NCBI GenBank assembly: GCA_944375795.1
Contig: CALWAU010000043.1
Coordinates: 1 to 38,986, forward strand
Source: an uncultured Clostridia bacterium
GTDB taxonomy: Bacteria > Bacillota > Clostridia > Christensenellales > Borkfalkiaceae
Reading direction: 5' to 3'
DNA length: 38,986 bases
The notes beneath the pieces are model-generated. The model saw only the letters and a program-made list of their open reading frames with translations. It searched no databases and was not told where the DNA came from. Shown piece by piece: positions 22,977 through 32,243 of the stretch. Numbering within the stretch: position 1 is the stretch's first letter; each line of letters opens with the position of its first letter. A program made the translations under genes and the position numbers.

Positions 22977-25208
22977 TCAGTATTCCCACCATTTTTTGTC
23001 GACGATATCGGGCGGAACGTCCGGGACCGCGGGGCGGTATTCGTTCGTCGTCACGGCGGGCAGCACGATTTGTTCTCCCTTCGTTTCCCGATAGACGGGC
23101 GTGACCGTGTAGATATACGTCTTGCCGTGTTCCAGCGTATCGTCCGTAAATACTTCCGTGTACTTTCCCCGATAGACGGTAGTATGCGTGACAGAATCAA
23201 AGCGGTCTATGTGGTATTCGTATTCCGACGGCGCTCCTTTCCGGAAGCGGATGATCACCTTCCCGTCTTCGCATGTCAGTACGGGGGGAGAAATGGCGGG
23301 GTGGGAATAGCTCTCCGAGCGGGCGGCGGGCAAAGCGGTTTTTTTGAAGAGTTCGGCGATGCGTGCCTCCACGGGGGCATTCTCGTCCGCCAGCACGATA
23401 TTATGCGTGTCATAATATTCGTTTCGGTCGAGTTCCGCCCGCTCGATTCCCGCCGGGCGGGCAAAATCTTCGGGGGGATATGTCCGATAGAGATATTTGT
23501 TGATTTTCAGCAGAATGTTGGCGGGCAGTCCGCCGCCCGTGATGTCGGTGAGGGAATTGTCCGCATTTCCGAGCCATACGCCGGCCACGTCCGAAGTCGT
23601 GTAGGAGAGGGCGTAGGCGTCGGTATTGCCGAGATCCGTTCCGCTCGTGCCCGTCTTTGCGGCGATCGGGAAGGAGAGGGTGCGGAGCTTTTTCGCGGTT
23701 CCCGACTGCGCCGCCGTTTTCAGCATGTCGTCGATAAGGTAGGCGGTCTCTTCCGAAAACACCCTCGTTTTCGTCCGCGTTCGCCCGTATGCGCGGTATC
23801 CGTCGATGACGATTTCCCGGATAAATCCCGCCGGCTCGTATTCTCCGCCGCAGGGGAAGGTCGCGTAGGCGTTCAGGAGGGCGTTCATTGTGAATCCCTC
23901 CCGCATGCCGCCGAGCGCGAGGGCGAGGGAATAGTCCTCCTGCGGGATATGCAGCCCCATTTTTTCGAGGTATCCGGCGGCCCTTCCGACGCCCACGGCG
24001 TTCAGCAGTTTTACGGCGGGCACGTTGACGCTCTTTGCCAAAGCTTCCCGCGCGCTCATGTACCCGCCGTAGGTCCCGTCGAAATTTTTCGGCTCGTAGC
24101 CGCCGAAATCCGTCCGTTCGTCGAGGACGGGGGTGGCGGGGGAAATGAAATCTTCCTCGAGGGCGGGGGCATATACGAGGAGGGGCTTGACGAGGGAACC
24201 GGGAAGCCGCCCGATCTCTCCCGCCGTGGAATAATAGGCCTTGAAACCCCGCGTTTTGCAATCGAGGACGGTATAGGTTTTGTCCGTCTCGCTCATGCCG
24301 TCCAGCGATTCCAGCATATCCTGCAATCCCCGGTCCAGATAGGTATAGATGCGTATGTTTCCCCCGATGGCGAAGTGATATTTTTCGGAGAGTTCTTCCA
24401 GCTCGTCGAATACCCTGTCGAAGTAGCTTCGGTCGAAAGCCGCGGCGGAAGGGGCTTCGGGGAGAGGCGCCGTGAGCGCCTCCGCTTCTTCCCGTTCGTC
24501 GATGTGTCCCTGTCTCTTCATCGCGTTCAGCACGAGTTTTTTCCTTTTCAGGCAGCTTTCGGGATGCCGGAAGGGGGAGTAATTGTTGGGGGAACGGATG
24601 AGCCCCGCAAGCACTGCGGAGTCGGCGAGCGAAAGCTCCGACGGCTCTTTGCCGAAGTAAAATTCCGCGGCTGCCTTTAACCCGAAGCAGCTGTGGCCGA
24701 AGTAGATGGTGTTCAGGTATTTTTCGAGGATTTCGTCCTTGGAATACCTTTTTTCCAGCTCTCTCGTCAGCTTGAACTCTTTCAGTTTGCGCTCTATGGT
24801 CTTTTCCTGGGAGAGGTGGGTATTTTTGACGAGCTGCTGAGAAATGGTGGACGCGCCCTCGCGGTAGGAGCGGGAGCGCAGATTTGTCCACGCCGCCCGA
24901 AGCATGCGCTTGTAGGCGAATCCGCGGTGCTTGTAAAAATCCTTGTCCTCGGTGTCGATAAAGGCGTAGCGGGTGTGCAGGGGCACCTCGCCGAGTTTTA
25001 CGTTTTCGCGGGGCGCGGCGGCTGCGGCGGCTTTGACGGCCGCGTTCTGCCCGTCGAAAATTTCTATCTTGTCGTCGGACAGGATCAGCTTTTTTTCGTC
25101 GAGCGTCACATCGTGCGTGACGGTCGCATAATAGGCGGCGCTGCCCGCGACGGCGGCGCAAAGTATCGCGGCGGTGCCGAGCAAAAAGATTTTCAGGGGT
25201 TTTTTCAT
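22977..25208 (-). CDS. Class A penicillin-binding protein (glycosyltransferase-transpeptidase)
   Basis: 743 residues. An N-terminal signal anchor (5-28) leads to a GT51 glycosyltransferase domain with DTEDKDFYKHRGF (85-97) and EGASTISQQLVKN (117-129), then a transpeptidase domain with SLVK (338-341, active Ser338), SVN (393-395) and KTGTSG (518-523). It polymerises and cross-links peptidoglycan outside the membrane. A fibronectin-III-like tail (about 640-725) precedes the end. The first motif is usually STFK or SxFK; SLVK still fits SxxK. ATG 25208 is the only Met placed before the anchor; no good ribosome site precedes it. The gene is convergent with thiI and divergent from miaB. Confidence 0.93.
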   Translation of the reverse strand: MKKPLKIFLLGTAAILCAAVAGSAAYYATVTHDVTLDEKKLILSDDKIEIFDGQNAAVKAAAAAAPRENVKLGEVPLHTRYAFIDTEDKDFYKHRGFAYKRMLRAAWTNLRSRSYREGASTISQQLVKNTHLSQEKTIERKLKEFKLTRELEKRYSKDEILEKYLNTIYFGHSCFGLKAAAEFYFGKEPSELSLADSAVLAGLIRSPNNYSPFRHPESCLKRKKLVLNAMKRQGHIDEREEAEALTAPLPEAPSAAAFDRSYFDRVFDELEELSEKYHFAIGGNIRIYTYLDRGLQDMLESLDGMSETDKTYTVLDCKTRGFKAYYSTAGEIGRLPGSLVKPLLVYAPALEEDFISPATPVLDERTDFGGYEPKNFDGTYGGYMSAREALAKSVNVPAVKLLNAVGVGRAAGYLEKMGLHIPQEDYSLALALGGMREGFTMNALLNAYATFPCGGEYEPAGFIREIVIDGYRAYGRTRTKTRVFSEETAYLIDDMLKTAAQSGTAKKLRTLSFPIAAKTGTSGTDLGNTDAYALSYTTSDVAGVWLGNADNSLTDITGGGLPANILLKINKYLYRTYPPEDFARPAGIERAELDRNEYYDTHNIVLADENAPVEARIAELFKKTALPAARSESYSHPAISPPVLTCEDGKVIIRFRKGAPSEYEYHIDRFDSVTHTTVYRGKYTEVFTDDTLEHGKTYIYTVTPVYRETKGEQIVLPAVTTNEYRPAVPDVPPDIVDKKWWEY

Positions 25209-25271
25209 CCGAATTAGTATTTGCCGCCCGCGATTTTTTATGACGAAATCGGGCGGGGAGCGCGCAAAGAC

Positions 25272-25300
25272 TTGATAAAATCCGAGAAAAAGAGTATAAT
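25272..25300 (+). promoter_or_regulatory. Sigma-A promoter of miaB-mutS-mutL-miaA
   Basis: TTGATA (25272-25277), 17 bases, TATAAT (25295-25300). The in-frame ATG at 25299 overlaps the -10 box and cannot be transcribed, which fixes the miaB start at 25329. Confidence 0.86.
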
Positions 25301-25328
25301 GGAAGAAAAACTTGCAAACGGGAAATTT

Positions 25329-26678
25329 ATGGAAAAAAAATACCGTATCGTCACATACGGCTGTCAGATGAACGTTCATGAATCGGAGAAGATCGCGGGG
25401 CTTTTGCACGGAATGGGCTACAGGGAGACGAAGGAGGACGCGGAGGCGGACATCATCGTGTTCAATACCTGCTGTATCCGCGAAAACGCGGAGAATCACG
25501 CCTTCGGAAACATCGGCGCCCTCAAAAAGCTCAAACGGCGCAAGCCCGGGCTCATCGTCGCCGTCGGCGGCTGCATGACGCAGGAAAAGGGAAAGGCGGA
25601 ACTTCTGAGGGAGAAATTTCCCTTCATCGACATCATTTTCGGCGCCCTCAATCTCGAACGGCTGCCCGAGCTCATCGAGCGCAGGCTGAAGGAGAGGCGC
25701 AAGGTGGTCGAGGTGCGCGAAAAGGAAGGGGAGATCGTCGAGGGAGAGGAGCCCTTCCGCACCAGCTATCCCAACGCCTGGGTCAACATCATGTACGGCT
25801 GCAACAATTTCTGCTCCTATTGCGTCGTGCCTTACGTGCGGGGGCGGGAGCGGTCGAGGAAGCCGGAACATATCCTCGCCGAGGTGAAAAAGCTGGTGGC
25901 GGAGGGCTATAAGGAAATTACCCTGCTCGGCCAGAACGTCGATTCTTACGGCTCGGACGGGACGACGGGCATGCGCTTTGCCGAGCTTCTGGACGCGGTG
26001 GCGTCCGTGGAGGGAAAATTCCGCCTGCGCTTCATGACCAGCCACCCCAAGGATTTCGGGAAAGAGGTCATCGACGTGATGGAGAAGCACCGCAAGATAT
26101 GCCGGCTCGTCCATCTGCCCGTGCAGTCGGGCTCCGATCGCATCCTCAAAGCGATGAACCGGCGGTACACGAGCGGGAAATATCTCGAGGAAGTGGAAAT
26201 GCTGAAAAGCCGTTTTCCGGAGGCGGAGGTGACGACGGATATCATCGTCGGCTTTCCGGGGGAGACGGAGGAGGACTATCTCGCCACCGAGTCGCTCGTG
26301 AAGGCGGCGGATTTCGCGTCGGCGTTCACTTTCGTCTATTCGCCGCGCGCGGGCACGAAGGCGGCGGAGATGGAGGACAAAGTGCCGCCCGAGGTGCAGA
26401 AGGACAGGATCGTCCGCCTGGTGGAGCTGGTCAATTCGCTGACGCGCAGAAAATCGGAGGCGTACGTCGGCAGGACGGTGGAGATCCTCTGCGAGGATTA
26501 CGACGAGAAAAAGGGGCTGTATCTCGGCCGGGACGAGTTCGGCCGCATGGGATATTTCGCTTCGGAAACAAACAGGATCGGGGATTTCGTAAAGTTGAAA
26601 ATCGAACGGGCGAACGGCATTTCCCTGTTCGGCGTACCGGCGGAGAAAGCGGGCGGCGCGTCCCCCGTTACAGACTGA
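25329..26678 (+). CDS. miaB: tRNA methylthiotransferase MiaB
   Basis: 449 residues. It adds a methylthio group to isopentenyl-A37 of tRNAs reading U-starting codons. The UPF0004 domain holds Cys12, Cys48 and Cys82 (YGCQMNVHESE, NTCCIRENA, GGCMTQEKGK) for the auxiliary cluster; the radical SAM cluster is Cys158/162/165 in GCNNFCSYCVVPYVRGRERS; a TRAM domain closes the protein. The start follows GGGAAATTT, a weak ribosome site, but is the first ATG after the predicted transcription start. MiaA, which makes its substrate, is encoded three genes downstream. Confidence 0.96.
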   Translation: MEKKYRIVTYGCQMNVHESEKIAGLLHGMGYRETKEDAEADIIVFNTCCIRENAENHAFGNIGALKKLKRRKPGLIVAVGGCMTQEKGKAELLREKFPFIDIIFGALNLERLPELIERRLKERRKVVEVREKEGEIVEGEEPFRTSYPNAWVNIMYGCNNFCSYCVVPYVRGRERSRKPEHILAEVKKLVAEGYKEITLLGQNVDSYGSDGTTGMRFAELLDAVASVEGKFRLRFMTSHPKDFGKEVIDVMEKHRKICRLVHLPVQSGSDRILKAMNRRYTSGKYLEEVEMLKSRFPEAEVTTDIIVGFPGETEEDYLATESLVKAADFASAFTFVYSPRAGTKAAEMEDKVPPEVQKDRIVRLVELVNSLTRRKSEAYVGRTVEILCEDYDEKKGLYLGRDEFGRMGYFASETNRIGDFVKLKIERANGISLFGVPAEKAGGASPVTD

Positions 26679-26700
26679 AAAGGCAGGTTTGAAAAAGGAT

Positions 26701-29289
26701 ATGGCTCTTTCACAGATGATGCGGCACTATCTCGAGATGAAGGAAAAATACAAGGACTGTATTTTGTTCTATCGTCTCGGGGATTTTTATGAAATGTTCT
26801 TCGAGGACGCAAAGAAGGTTTCCTCCCTGCTCGATCTGACGCTGACGGGCAAGGACTGCGGCCTCGAGGAGCGGGCGCCCATGTGCGGCATTCCCTATCA
26901 TGCCGCGGACACTTATATCGCCAGGCTCGTTTCGATGGGGGAAAAGGTCGCCATCTGCGAGCAGCTTTCCGATCCCAAGGAAGCGGGGCGGGGGCTGGTG
27001 GAACGGGACGTCGTGCGGGTGGTCTCCGCGGGGACGCTCATCGACGACACGATGCTCGACGAAAGCAGAAACAACTATATCGCCTGTCTGTACAAGGCGG
27101 GCGACAGCATCGCCGTCGCCTGGACGGACATCACGACGGGGGAATTTTCCGCGATGGAATTTTCGGGCGCTTCCGCGCTCGACGACGTTTTCAATCAGCT
27201 CGTGAAGCTGTCCGCGGCGGAGATCATCTGCAACGAGGACATGATTCTCGCCTCCCGCGACCGCAGCGAGGTGCGGCATAATCTGCTTCCGCCCTTTTCC
27301 TGTTACGTTCCCTGGGCGTTCAACGTCCGGCATGCGGAAAAGAATCTGCTCGAACAATTCGGCACCCGGTCCCTTGCGGCGTACGGCATTGCGGGGAGGG
27401 AAAACTGTATTTCGGCGGCGGGGGCGCTCATCGAGTATCTTCGGGAAACGCAGAAGCATTCTTTAAGCAACATCAATTCCGTCAAAGTCGTCAATCATGC
27501 GCGTTTTATGGTGCTCGACGGAATCGCCGTCCGCAATCTCGAGCTCGTGCAGAGCAACGCCGAAGGGAAAAAGTACGGGTCACTCCTCTGGCTGCTCGAC
27601 AAGACGCGGACGGGCATGGGCGCGCGGCTCATGAACCGCATGATCCTGTCTCCGCTCAGGGATTTGGATGAAATCGGGTACAGACAGGAGGGGGTGGCCG
27701 AATTGTTCGACGCTTCCGTTGTGCGCATGGGGCTCGCGGATACGCTCCGCGGGGTCAAGGATATCGAGCGGCTGTCGGGCAAAATCTCCAACGGCAATTT
27801 TATGCCGCGCGACTGCGTGGCGCTCGCCGCCTCCCTGAACGCGCTTCCCTCCGTCCGTTTTCAGCTGACGGGCTTTTCCTCCCGCATCCTTTCGGACATT
27901 GCCGACGGCCTTCCCGACATGAAGGCGCTGGCGGATACTCTTTCCGCGGCGATTGTCGATTCGCCTCCCGCGCTCATGAAGGACGGGGGATATATCCGCC
28001 CCGGTTACAGCAGGGAGCTGGACGAACTGCACGAAATCGGCAGCAACGGAAAAAATCTTATCGCCGACGTGGAGGTCCGCGAGCGGGAGCGCACTGGGAT
28101 CAAAAATCTCAAAGTGGGTTACAACCGCGTATTCGGTTATTACATCGAAATTTCCAATTCCTTTAAGGATAAGGTGCCGCAGGATTATATCCGCAAGCAG
28201 ACGTTGACGACGGGGGAGCGTTTTATCACGGAGGAGCTGAAAATTCTGGAGGACAAGATTCTGACGAGCAGCGAACGGGCGCTCAAATTGGAATCCGATT
28301 TGTACGCGCAGCTGCTGCAGGAGCTTTCCCGCAACATCGGCGTCCTGCAGAAAATTTCGGGTGCGCTCGCCCTGCTCGATTGTCTCGTATCCTTTGCGAC
28401 GGTGGCAAAGGAGCGCAAGTATTGCCGTCCGAAGATGACGGAGGGAGGCCCGCTCGTGATTTCGGAGGGGCGCCATCCCGTCGTGGAGGCGATTTCCCGC
28501 GAGCGTTTTGTTCCCAACGACACGCTGCTCGACAACGGAGAGAACCGGAGCGCCGTCATCACGGGGCCGAACATGGCGGGCAAGAGCACGTATATGCGCC
28601 AGGTGGCGCTCATCGTCCTGATGGCGCACATAGGCTGTTTCGTGCCCGCGCGGGAGGCGCAGATCCCGCTGACCGACCGCATTTTTACCCGGGTGGGCGC
28701 CAGCGACAATCTCATTTTCGATCAGAGTACCTTCATGGTGGAGATGACCGAGGTGGCCTCCATTCTGCTGCACGCGACCAAGGACAGCCTGCTCATTCTC
28801 GACGAGGTGGGGCGGGGCACGAGCACTTACGACGGCCTTTCCATCGCCTGGGCGGTCATCGAGTTTCTGACGGAAAAAATCAGGGCAAAGACGCTGTTTG
28901 CGACCCATTATCACGAATTGACCGAGTTGGAGAACAAAATCGAGGGGGTCAAAAACTATAAAGTGACGGTGCGGGAACTCAACGGCGCGGTGGTCTTTCT
29001 GCGCAAGATCGTCCGCGGCGGGGCAAACCGCAGTTTCGGCATCGAGGTGGCTTCGCTCGCGGGGGTGCCGAAGGAGGTGACTCTCCGCGCCAAGGGCATC
29101 TTGAAGACGCTGGAAAAGAACGATATCGCCAAGAAGGGAATGCTGGCCGGAAGCGAAGAAGAAAAGGAGGAAAAGTCCCTTTCGGAGGTGGAGAAAATTC
29201 TCCTCGATACGGACACGGACACTCTGTCTCCCATGCAGGCGCTCCTGCTTTTAAGCGATTTGAAGGAAAAGGTAAAATCGGAGAACTGA
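26701..29289 (+). CDS. mutS: DNA mismatch repair protein MutS
   Basis: About 862 residues. It recognises mismatches through the Phe-x-Glu motif in RLGDFYEMFFEDA near residue 30, and has the Walker A GPNMAGKST (622-630), Walker B with DEVGRGTST (701-709) and FATHYHE of the ABC-type ATPase. The C-terminal tail with LSPMQALLLLSDLKEKV resembles a tetramerisation segment. I take the ATG at 26701 because MALSQMMRHYLEMKEKYKD matches the usual MutS N-terminus; a TTG at 26689 (four more residues) with AAAAGG upstream is also possible. It begins 22 bases after miaB and is followed by mutL after one base. Confidence 0.96.
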   Translation: MALSQMMRHYLEMKEKYKDCILFYRLGDFYEMFFEDAKKVSSLLDLTLTGKDCGLEERAPMCGIPYHAADTYIARLVSMGEKVAICEQLSDPKEAGRGLVERDVVRVVSAGTLIDDTMLDESRNNYIACLYKAGDSIAVAWTDITTGEFSAMEFSGASALDDVFNQLVKLSAAEIICNEDMILASRDRSEVRHNLLPPFSCYVPWAFNVRHAEKNLLEQFGTRSLAAYGIAGRENCISAAGALIEYLRETQKHSLSNINSVKVVNHARFMVLDGIAVRNLELVQSNAEGKKYGSLLWLLDKTRTGMGARLMNRMILSPLRDLDEIGYRQEGVAELFDASVVRMGLADTLRGVKDIERLSGKISNGNFMPRDCVALAASLNALPSVRFQLTGFSSRILSDIADGLPDMKALADTLSAAIVDSPPALMKDGGYIRPGYSRELDELHEIGSNGKNLIADVEVRERERTGIKNLKVGYNRVFGYYIEISNSFKDKVPQDYIRKQTLTTGERFITEELKILEDKILTSSERALKLESDLYAQLLQELSRNIGVLQKISGALALLDCLVSFATVAKERKYCRPKMTEGGPLVISEGRHPVVEAISRERFVPNDTLLDNGENRSAVITGPNMAGKSTYMRQVALIVLMAHIGCFVPAREAQIPLTDRIFTRVGASDNLIFDQSTFMVEMTEVASILLHATKDSLLILDEVGRGTSTYDGLSIAWAVIEFLTEKIRAKTLFATHYHELTELENKIEGVKNYKVTVRELNGAVVFLRKIVRGGANRSFGIEVASLAGVPKEVTLRAKGILKTLEKNDIAKKGMLAGSEEEKEEKSLSEVEKILLDTDTDTLSPMQALLLLSDLKEKVKSEN

Positions 29290-29290
29290 T

Positions 29291-31294
29291 ATGTCGAAAA
29301 TCAATATTCTGCCCGCGCAGGTCTACAACCGCATCGCCGCGGGCGAGGTGGTGGACAGGCCCTATTCGGTCGTCAAAGAGCTCGTCGAAAACGCGATCGA
29401 CGCGGGGGCGACGGAGATAGAAATTACCGTGGAGGGCGGCGGCAAACAGCTCGTCCGCGTCACGGACAACGGGTCGGGAATTTTGCGCGAGGATCTTCAC
29501 GCCGCATTTCTTCCGCACGCCACCAGCAAAATCGAAAAGGCGGCCGATCTCGAGCATATCCAGACGCTCGGGTTTCGCGGGGAGGCGGTCGCTTCCATCG
29601 CGGCGGTATCCAAGATGACGATCACCTCCAAGGTGAAGGGAGAAAATTGCTATCGCCTCGCCTCGGACGGCGGGAAGCTCGGCGAAATCGAGGAGGCGGC
29701 GGGCGACGACGGGACGGACGTCCGCGTCGAATCGCTGTTTTTCAATACGCCCGTGCGCCTGAAATTCCTCAAATCGGACAGGGCGGAGGAAGCGGACATC
29801 ACCAATTTCGTCTCCCGCTTTATTCTCTGCCGTCCCGACATCTCCTTCCGTTATTACGTAAACGGAAAAAAGGTTTTGCAGTCCTTCGGCGGCGGAGAGG
29901 AAGAGGCGCTCGCCGACGTTTACGGCGCGGCGGTTTTGGGCGAATGCTATCATATTTCGGCGGAAAAGCACGGCGTGCGCATCCGCGGCTATATCGGGAA
30001 TCAGAATTTTTCCAAGCCCAACAAAACCTATCAGAGCGTATTTCTCAACGGCAGATACATCGTCAATTCCACCGTTTCGGCGGCGGTTTCCAACGCCTAC
30101 GGCAGCTATCTGATGAAGCGGCAGTATCCTTTTTATGTGCTGTATATAGACGTCCCGGCGGAGATCGTGGACGTCAACGTGCATCCCAATAAAGCGGATG
30201 TTCGCTTTGCCGACAATCAGGTGATTTACGGATGTATCTATTCCGTGATTTCCGCCGTTTTGGATGGGCAGCCGAAGGCGCTCGAATATATTCTCGCCGA
30301 TGAGGGAAAGGGGGCGCCGCAGCGAGCGGAAGCGCCCGTCCGTCCGTCGGAGAAGCCGCGCGAGGACGCCGCGCCCGCGCCCGTCCGGGACGAGAGGGCC
30401 AAGGGCTTTATTTCCTTTACTTATGAGGAGGCAAAGAAGGAAATGGAAAAGGCGGCTCCCCGCGTTCCCGCCGCCCGGGAGAGCGAGCTTCCCTTCGACG
30501 TCCCTCCGAAGGGAGAGGAAAAGGGCGGACCGCCGCCGAAGGAGCAGAAGGAAAAGAAAAATCTGCGGAACACCTATTCCGATTTGTTTTTCGAGAAAAA
30601 CGTCCTCAAAGTAAACGCGCCGGAGGCCGCATCGCCGGTCGCGTCCGACGATGCGTTCCTCGAGAACAAGAGATTTCTGGAGGAGCGGGAGAAAAAGGCG
30701 AAGCAGGACAGAATCGACGTTTCCTCCTGTACGTATGCGGGCAAACTGTTCAACACCTATCTTCTCTACGAGCGCGGGGACGAGTTTTATATCATCGACC
30801 AACACGCGGCGCACGAGCGGCTTATTTTCGATCGGCTGAAAGAGAGGATGAAAAACCGCGAAGTGTTGCAGCAGCCCATGCTCATTCCCTATATTCTCAA
30901 TCTCAACGCCTTCGAGAGCGAATTTATCCGCGACAACCTCGAAAATATCCGCGCCATGGGTTTCGACATCGAGGAATTCGGCCGGGACTCCTTCAAAGTA
31001 TCCGCCGTGCCCGTCGATTTGCAGACCATCGACCTCGGCGCTTTCTTCAATGAGATTCTCGGGGACGTGAGCGGTTTTCGTTCGATCAAGCTCGAGGATA
31101 TTCTGAAAGACAAGCTGGCGACGGCGGCGTGCAAAGCCGCGGTCAAGGGGGGCATGGACCTGACGCGCGGGGAGGTGGACGAGCTGTTTCGGCTCATGGA
31201 CGGCAATCTGGGCCTGAAATGCCCGCACGGGCGTCCCGTCGTCGTGCGCATGACCAGGACGGAGCTGGAAAAGATGTTCAAGAGGATCGTCTGA
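29291..31294 (+). CDS. mutL: DNA mismatch repair protein MutL (endonuclease type)
   Basis: 667 residues. The GHKL ATPase motifs are ELVENAIDAGA (30-40), DNGSGI (59-64) and GFRGEA (94-99); the C-terminal endonuclease motifs are DQHAAHE (503-509), AACKAAVKGG and CPHGRP (644-649). This is the nicking form of bacteria that lack MutH, activated by MutS and the sliding clamp. The linker between domains (about 330-460) is long, charged and Pro-rich, as usual. In the full DQHA-x2-E-x4-E motif the last Glu is Asp here, a mild change. The start follows CGGAG in the end of mutS; the stop overlaps miaA by one base. Confidence 0.96.
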   Translation: MSKINILPAQVYNRIAAGEVVDRPYSVVKELVENAIDAGATEIEITVEGGGKQLVRVTDNGSGILREDLHAAFLPHATSKIEKAADLEHIQTLGFRGEAVASIAAVSKMTITSKVKGENCYRLASDGGKLGEIEEAAGDDGTDVRVESLFFNTPVRLKFLKSDRAEEADITNFVSRFILCRPDISFRYYVNGKKVLQSFGGGEEEALADVYGAAVLGECYHISAEKHGVRIRGYIGNQNFSKPNKTYQSVFLNGRYIVNSTVSAAVSNAYGSYLMKRQYPFYVLYIDVPAEIVDVNVHPNKADVRFADNQVIYGCIYSVISAVLDGQPKALEYILADEGKGAPQRAEAPVRPSEKPREDAAPAPVRDERAKGFISFTYEEAKKEMEKAAPRVPAARESELPFDVPPKGEEKGGPPPKEQKEKKNLRNTYSDLFFEKNVLKVNAPEAASPVASDDAFLENKRFLEEREKKAKQDRIDVSSCTYAGKLFNTYLLYERGDEFYIIDQHAAHERLIFDRLKERMKNREVLQQPMLIPYILNLNAFESEFIRDNLENIRAMGFDIEEFGRDSFKVSAVPVDLQTIDLGAFFNEILGDVSGFRSIKLEDILKDKLATAACKAAVKGGMDLTRGEVDELFRLMDGNLGLKCPHGRPVVVRMTRTELEKMFKRIV

Positions 31295-32184
31295 TGAAAG
31301 CTCTCGTCATCTGCGGTCCTACGGCGTCCGGCAAGACGTCTCTGGCGGTGGACTGCGCGCTCGCGCTGGGGACGGAAATCATTTCCGCCGATTCCATGCT
31401 CGTCTATAAAGGGTTGGATATTGGCACCGCGAAGCCGACGGCGGAAGAACGAAAAGGGGTCAGGCATCATCTTATCGACGTGGCGGAACCGACGGAAAAA
31501 TTTTCCGTCAGCGATTACGAGGCACTTGCGCTTCCCGTCGTTCAGGGCCTTTTCGCGCGGGGAAAAATTCCCGTCATCTGCGGCGGAACGGGTTTCTATA
31601 TTTGCGCGCTCCTCTATAAGAGCCAATTCGGCAACGCGGGGGCGAATGAGAACGTACGGCAAAAATACGAAGCGTATCTCGCCCGGAACGGCAGGGAGGC
31701 GCTGCACGCTCTCCTCGGGGAAAAAGACCCGGAAAGCGCGGCGGTCCTTCACCCCAACGATACCAAACGGGTCATCCGCGCGCTGGAAATATTCGACGTC
31801 ACGGGAAAACGGAAGTCGGAACAGCGGGATCCGCGCCTTCCCCGTTTCGATTTCGTCGTCGTCTCTGTCGGGTATCCGCGGGAGGAACTGTACGCGCGCA
31901 TTGACCGCCGTGTGGATGAAATGCTGAAAGCGGGGCTCGTTGAAGAAGTGAAGGCGCTTTTGCGCTCGGTTCCCGAAACGGCCCAATGCATGCAGGGGAT
32001 CGGCTATAAGGAAGTGGCGGAAGGGCTCCGTGCGGGGGCTTCCCGCGAGGAGATCGCCGAACAGATAAAAAAGAATACCCGCAATTACGCAAAGCGGCAG
32101 ATTACTTTTTTCAAGCGCATGAATCCTTTTGTGCTGCCTCCCGAAGAAGCGACGGCGGAAAGGGTATTGCAATTCTTAAAATAA
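31294..32184 (+). CDS. miaA: tRNA dimethylallyltransferase MiaA
   Basis: 296 residues. It transfers a dimethylallyl group to A37 of tRNAs, providing the substrate of MiaB. The P-loop GPTASGKT (8-15), ISADSMLVYKGLDIGTAKPT, VICGGTGFYICALL and QGIGYKEV are standard. Usual family forms read 'SxQVY' where this one reads SMLVY, a noted variation in the substrate loop. The ATG overlaps the mutL TGA (TGATG), so translation is coupled. Hfq, which often follows in Gram-negatives and some Clostridia, is absent here. Confidence 0.95.
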   Translation: MKALVICGPTASGKTSLAVDCALALGTEIISADSMLVYKGLDIGTAKPTAEERKGVRHHLIDVAEPTEKFSVSDYEALALPVVQGLFARGKIPVICGGTGFYICALLYKSQFGNAGANENVRQKYEAYLARNGREALHALLGEKDPESAAVLHPNDTKRVIRALEIFDVTGKRKSEQRDPRLPRFDFVVVSVGYPREELYARIDRRVDEMLKAGLVEEVKALLRSVPETAQCMQGIGYKEVAEGLRAGASREEIAEQIKKNTRNYAKRQITFFKRMNPFVLPPEEATAERVLQFLK

Positions 32185-32190
32185 AAAAAC

Positions 32191-32223
32191 TATGTCAGGC
32201 ATAATTTATATGTCTGACATAAT
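32191..32223. promoter_or_regulatory. Tandem operator-like dyads upstream of the lyase-family gene
   Basis: TATGTCAGGCATAAT (32191-32205) and TATGTCTGACATAAT (32209-32223) are 15-base direct repeats 18 bases apart. Each centres on the dyad TATGTC-N-GACATA, the second perfect and the first with one mismatch. The spacing, near two helical turns, suits two repressor dimers. I see no clear -35/-10 pair, though CATAAT boxes lie inside the repeats. The same dyad lies before the PadR rod gene. Confidence 0.5.
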
Positions 32224-32243
32224 ACTGAAAAGGATAAAATGAT

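Noticed and set aside
20506-22992. 828-codon open frame on the minus strand over the desulfurase and thiI genes
   Set aside because: Shadow of two well-identified plus-strand genes in GC-rich codon use; no recognisable domain.
25221-25328. Upstream extension of miaB (36 more codons)
   Set aside because: It spans the promoter, and one candidate ATG overlaps the -10 box, so it would not be transcribed.
25206-26114. N-terminal extension of the penicillin-binding protein to over 1000 residues
   Set aside because: The extra 300 residues are antisense to miaB and would put the membrane anchor in the middle of the chain; the Met at 25208 directly precedes the anchor.
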